A stretch of DNA of 64,000 nucleotides from an uncultured Rhodospirillales bacterium. Lineage in GTDB: Bacteria > Pseudomonadota > Alphaproteobacteria > Azospirillales > Azospirillaceae. A program made the translations under genes and the position numbers. Under the pieces are notes generated by a model. The model did no database searches and had not been told where the DNA came from. It saw only the letters and a list, made by a program, of their open reading frames with translations. The DNA is taken from NCBI GenBank assembly GCA_903931735.1, contig CAIZDL010000062.1, positions 1-64,000 on the forward strand. The letters are read 5' to 3'. This document shows, one piece after another, positions 62,550 to 64,000 of the stretch. How positions within the stretch are numbered: the stretch's first letter is position 1; every line of letters starts with the position of its first letter.

Positions 62550-63068
62550 ATGGTTTCGCTGCCGGTTGCAAAGTTTCGGGTTGGGCTCATCGGCCTTGGG
62601 CTTGGTGCCGGGGCGGGGCTTGCGGCGTGCGAATATCCGGCGGTATCGAAGGTTGAGCCCAACCCCGTCGCTTATGTTCGGCCGGCGGGCGCGCCGCCCA
62701 TTGCCAGCGGCAGCGGCGGCCTTGTTCCTTATGTGGCGATAACCGTGCCGCCGTCGCAGCAGCCCCGGCCACCGCAAAAGCAAGCCCCGCCGCCGGCACT
62801 GCCGCCGTCGCCACCGCCGTTGCCCGCGCGGCCCGATAATCTTTCGTGGTGGGAAAGCTTGCTCTATGGCGCGACGGTGGGCGGCATTTTAGCGGTCGAT
62901 CAGGCCGATAAACTCGCCGACAAGGCCCTTGATCAGGCGGAGAAACTGGGCGGCGTGGCGGTCGATCAGGCTGATAAGCTGACAAAGCCGGTGCCGCCGC
63001 CGGTGGTGACGGTGCCGGTTTATACCGCGCCGGTTTATGGCCCCGCCGGAGCGCGCTCTGGTTATTGA
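62550..63068 (+). CDS. Proline-rich lipoprotein of unknown function
   Basis: 172 residues from ATG 62550 (GGGGGAGG five bases upstream). A lipobox-like GLAAC lies at about residue 20. The mature part has a Pro/Gln-rich segment, a short WWESLLYGATVGGILAVDQ helix, then repeated DQADKL / DQAEKL heptads and another Pro-rich tail. This layout suggests an envelope-anchored spacer. Its stop overlaps the convergent gene's stop by 7 bp. The function is unknown. Confidence 0.65.
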   Translation: MVSLPVAKFRVGLIGLGLGAGAGLAACEYPAVSKVEPNPVAYVRPAGAPPIASGSGGLVPYVAITVPPSQQPRPPQKQAPPPALPPSPPPLPARPDNLSWWESLLYGATVGGILAVDQADKLADKALDQAEKLGGVAVDQADKLTKPVPPPVVTVPVYTAPVYGPAGARSGY

Positions 63069-63466
63069 GGCGGGGCGCTCTGGCCTTTAGCCAGGTTGAG
63101 CAGCCATTGGGTGCCGATTGCGGTGGCGCCCCCGCCGGCGCCGATTGCGCAGCCGAACAGCCCGGTTCCCAGGAGCGCCACTGCGGTAAGCGGTGCGGCC
63201 ACGCCGGCAAGAGCGGGCAGGCTGTGGGCGACCATGCCGGCGACCGCGCCAGCGCTACAGGCGATGATTACGGTGTCGGGGCTCATAAATTTTTCGGCGC
63301 GCTTTTTGAGCAGCAGCACCGACGGGCCATCGCTGACCGGCCCCGCCATCATGCTGATGATGTAGGGATCAAAGAGTTGGGCCTGGGCGCTTCCTGGCAA
63401 TCCAAGGGTGGTTGCTCCCCCGAGCGCGAGCGCCGCGCCGGAAAGGGCGCCGATAAATCGTTTCAC
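63062..63466 (-). CDS. Small exported glycine-rich protein, family member C
   Basis: 134 residues from a GTG at 63466 in a GTGA overlap with the upstream EAL gene; the track ORF begins inside that gene. A signal peptide (FIGALSGAALALGGATTLGLPGSAQA) precedes a loop and the hydrophobic core. The core FMSPDTVIIACSAGAVAGMVAHSLP ... GLFGCAIGAGGGATAIGT matches members A and B (43102, 43510) in the order F-x(5)-V, C-x2-G-x3-G, Pro, GC-x2-G-x3-G. The function is unknown. Confidence 0.68.
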   Translation of the reverse strand: MKRFIGALSGAALALGGATTLGLPGSAQAQLFDPYIISMMAGPVSDGPSVLLLKKRAEKFMSPDTVIIACSAGAVAGMVAHSLPALAGVAAPLTAVALLGTGLFGCAIGAGGGATAIGTQWLLNLAKGQSAPPQ

Positions 63467-64000
63467 GATGACGGAGCGCTTTCTGCATCGGCGCCGCCGG
63501 AGGCGAGCTTGTCGATGATCCAGCCTTGGTACTTGTTGAGATTGAACGCCTTGCCCACCGGCAGCACCGAGTCCTTTTCGCAGTGGCATAAGATGATTTT
63601 TTCGCGGGGCAGTTTTTTTAGCGATGCCAAGCAGTCGCTATCCCTAAGGAGCCACATTGTTGACGGTGAGATCACGATTTTGATGTAATCGAAGTCGACG
63701 CGTTGCAAATTGGTGATGCCTAAAAGGTCGAGCGTGATGCCATCGAGGGCGATGCCGACTTCGGCTTCGCGCATTATTTTGAGCGCTTTCGCCGTGGCGC
63801 GAGGTTGGTGCATGAGATCCGAGCGGTTGATCTCCAGGATCATCGATTTGCGATCGAGTTGGGGCGCGTCGTGAATGAGCTTGGTGAAATAGGGGCCGGT
63901 GAAGGTGCTCAGCCCGATGTTGAGGCTAAACCGGCGCCCGGGTCTGGCGTGGTTTCGGCGGATAATTTCGGGGATGCTGCGCCGGTCCAGCGCCCGGCAC
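63463..64000 (-). CDS. Degenerate EAL-domain protein (5' part beyond the window)
   Basis: The frame stays open to the window edge, so the track ORF starting at 63843 is only the C-terminal part. Reading upstream gives FSLNIGLSTFTGPYFTKLI and then MILEINRSDL, which match the EAL domain's NLS..TL..P.F and LVLEITES regions. The later catalytic motifs are eroded: DDFGTG is LDGIT, DYIKID is DYIKIV, and AEGVET is CHCEKD. It therefore probably does not cleave c-di-GMP but may bind it or a protein. Translationally coupled to the small exported gene. Confidence 0.72.
   Translation of the reverse strand, partial: CRALDRRSIPEIIRRNHARPGRRFSLNIGLSTFTGPYFTKLIHDAPQLDRKSMILEINRSDLMHQPRATAKALKIMREAEVGIALDGITLDLLGITNLQRVDFDYIKIVISPSTMWLLRDSDCLASLKKLPREKIILCHCEKDSVLPVGKAFNLNKYQGWIIDKLASGGADAESAPSS

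Overview
The window is one contiguous, GC-rich, gene-dense stretch of a bacterial chromosome. Its gene content and gene order (zapA / 6S RNA / 5-formyl-THF cyclo-ligase, YbjN-proC, lepA-pyrF, comF-grxC-nitrilase, tsaE-amgK-murU-addB, a double cold-shock-domain protein, GlnD, PccA) point to an alphaproteobacterium, most likely of the Rhodospirillales type. That placement is inference from gene families; no 16S gene is present. I see no prophage, CRISPR array, tRNA or rRNA gene, and no intact insertion sequence.

Regions. (1) 1-13.1 kb is mostly housekeeping: a TPR methyltransferase, a lytic-transglycosylase-like exported protein behind a hairpin-rich leader, alaS, a DnaQ-like exonuclease, lipB, a WbaP-type sugar transferase, rpsD with a clear sigma-70 promoter, a YmdB phosphoesterase, 5-FCL, a probable 6S RNA, zapA and gap. 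(2) 13.2-18.3 kb is signalling: a soluble hybrid histidine kinase and a fused PP2C phosphatase/Ser-Thr kinase. (3) 18.4-25.2 kb is an assimilatory nitrate operon, narK-nirB-nirD-nasA, behind a near-perfect sigma-54 promoter. GlnD, the PII uridylyltransferase that feeds the usual NtrB/NtrC nitrogen signal, lies 20 kb away in the same window. (4) 25.2-39.4 kb is mixed metabolism (PccA, thioesterase, FadD, double CSD protein, SDR, MtnA, nitrilase, glutaredoxin, ComF, DJ-1-like) plus an unrecognised 995-residue protein followed by a 111-residue one. (5) 39.8-49.1 kb holds glnD, a tandem pair of small exported proteins, and the tsaE-amgK-murU-addB operon. (6) 49.3-64 kb holds two large membrane proteins (DUF4159 type and a partner), ubiK interrupted by a small mobile element, ybjN-proC, an HD-GYP regulator, pyrF, lepA, a LysR regulator, gpsA, two lipoproteins, and a degenerate EAL-domain gene coupled to a third member of the small exported family.

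The observations most worth following are: a 133-bp MITE-like element with 27-bp perfect inverted repeats and an 8-bp target duplication that changes the C-terminus of UbiK (the uninterrupted reading frame can be reconstructed exactly); a three-copy family of small exported proteins sharing a Cys/Gly pattern; a dispersed palindromic repeat found at two convergent gene ends; the orphan 995-residue protein; a hairpin-rich leader before the transglycosylase gene; and two enzyme relatives with altered catalytic residues (exonuclease Exo II Asp to Glu, DJ-1 nucleophile Cys to Asp). Starts were moved from the ORF track wherever a Shine-Dalgarno sequence and family length supported a different codon.
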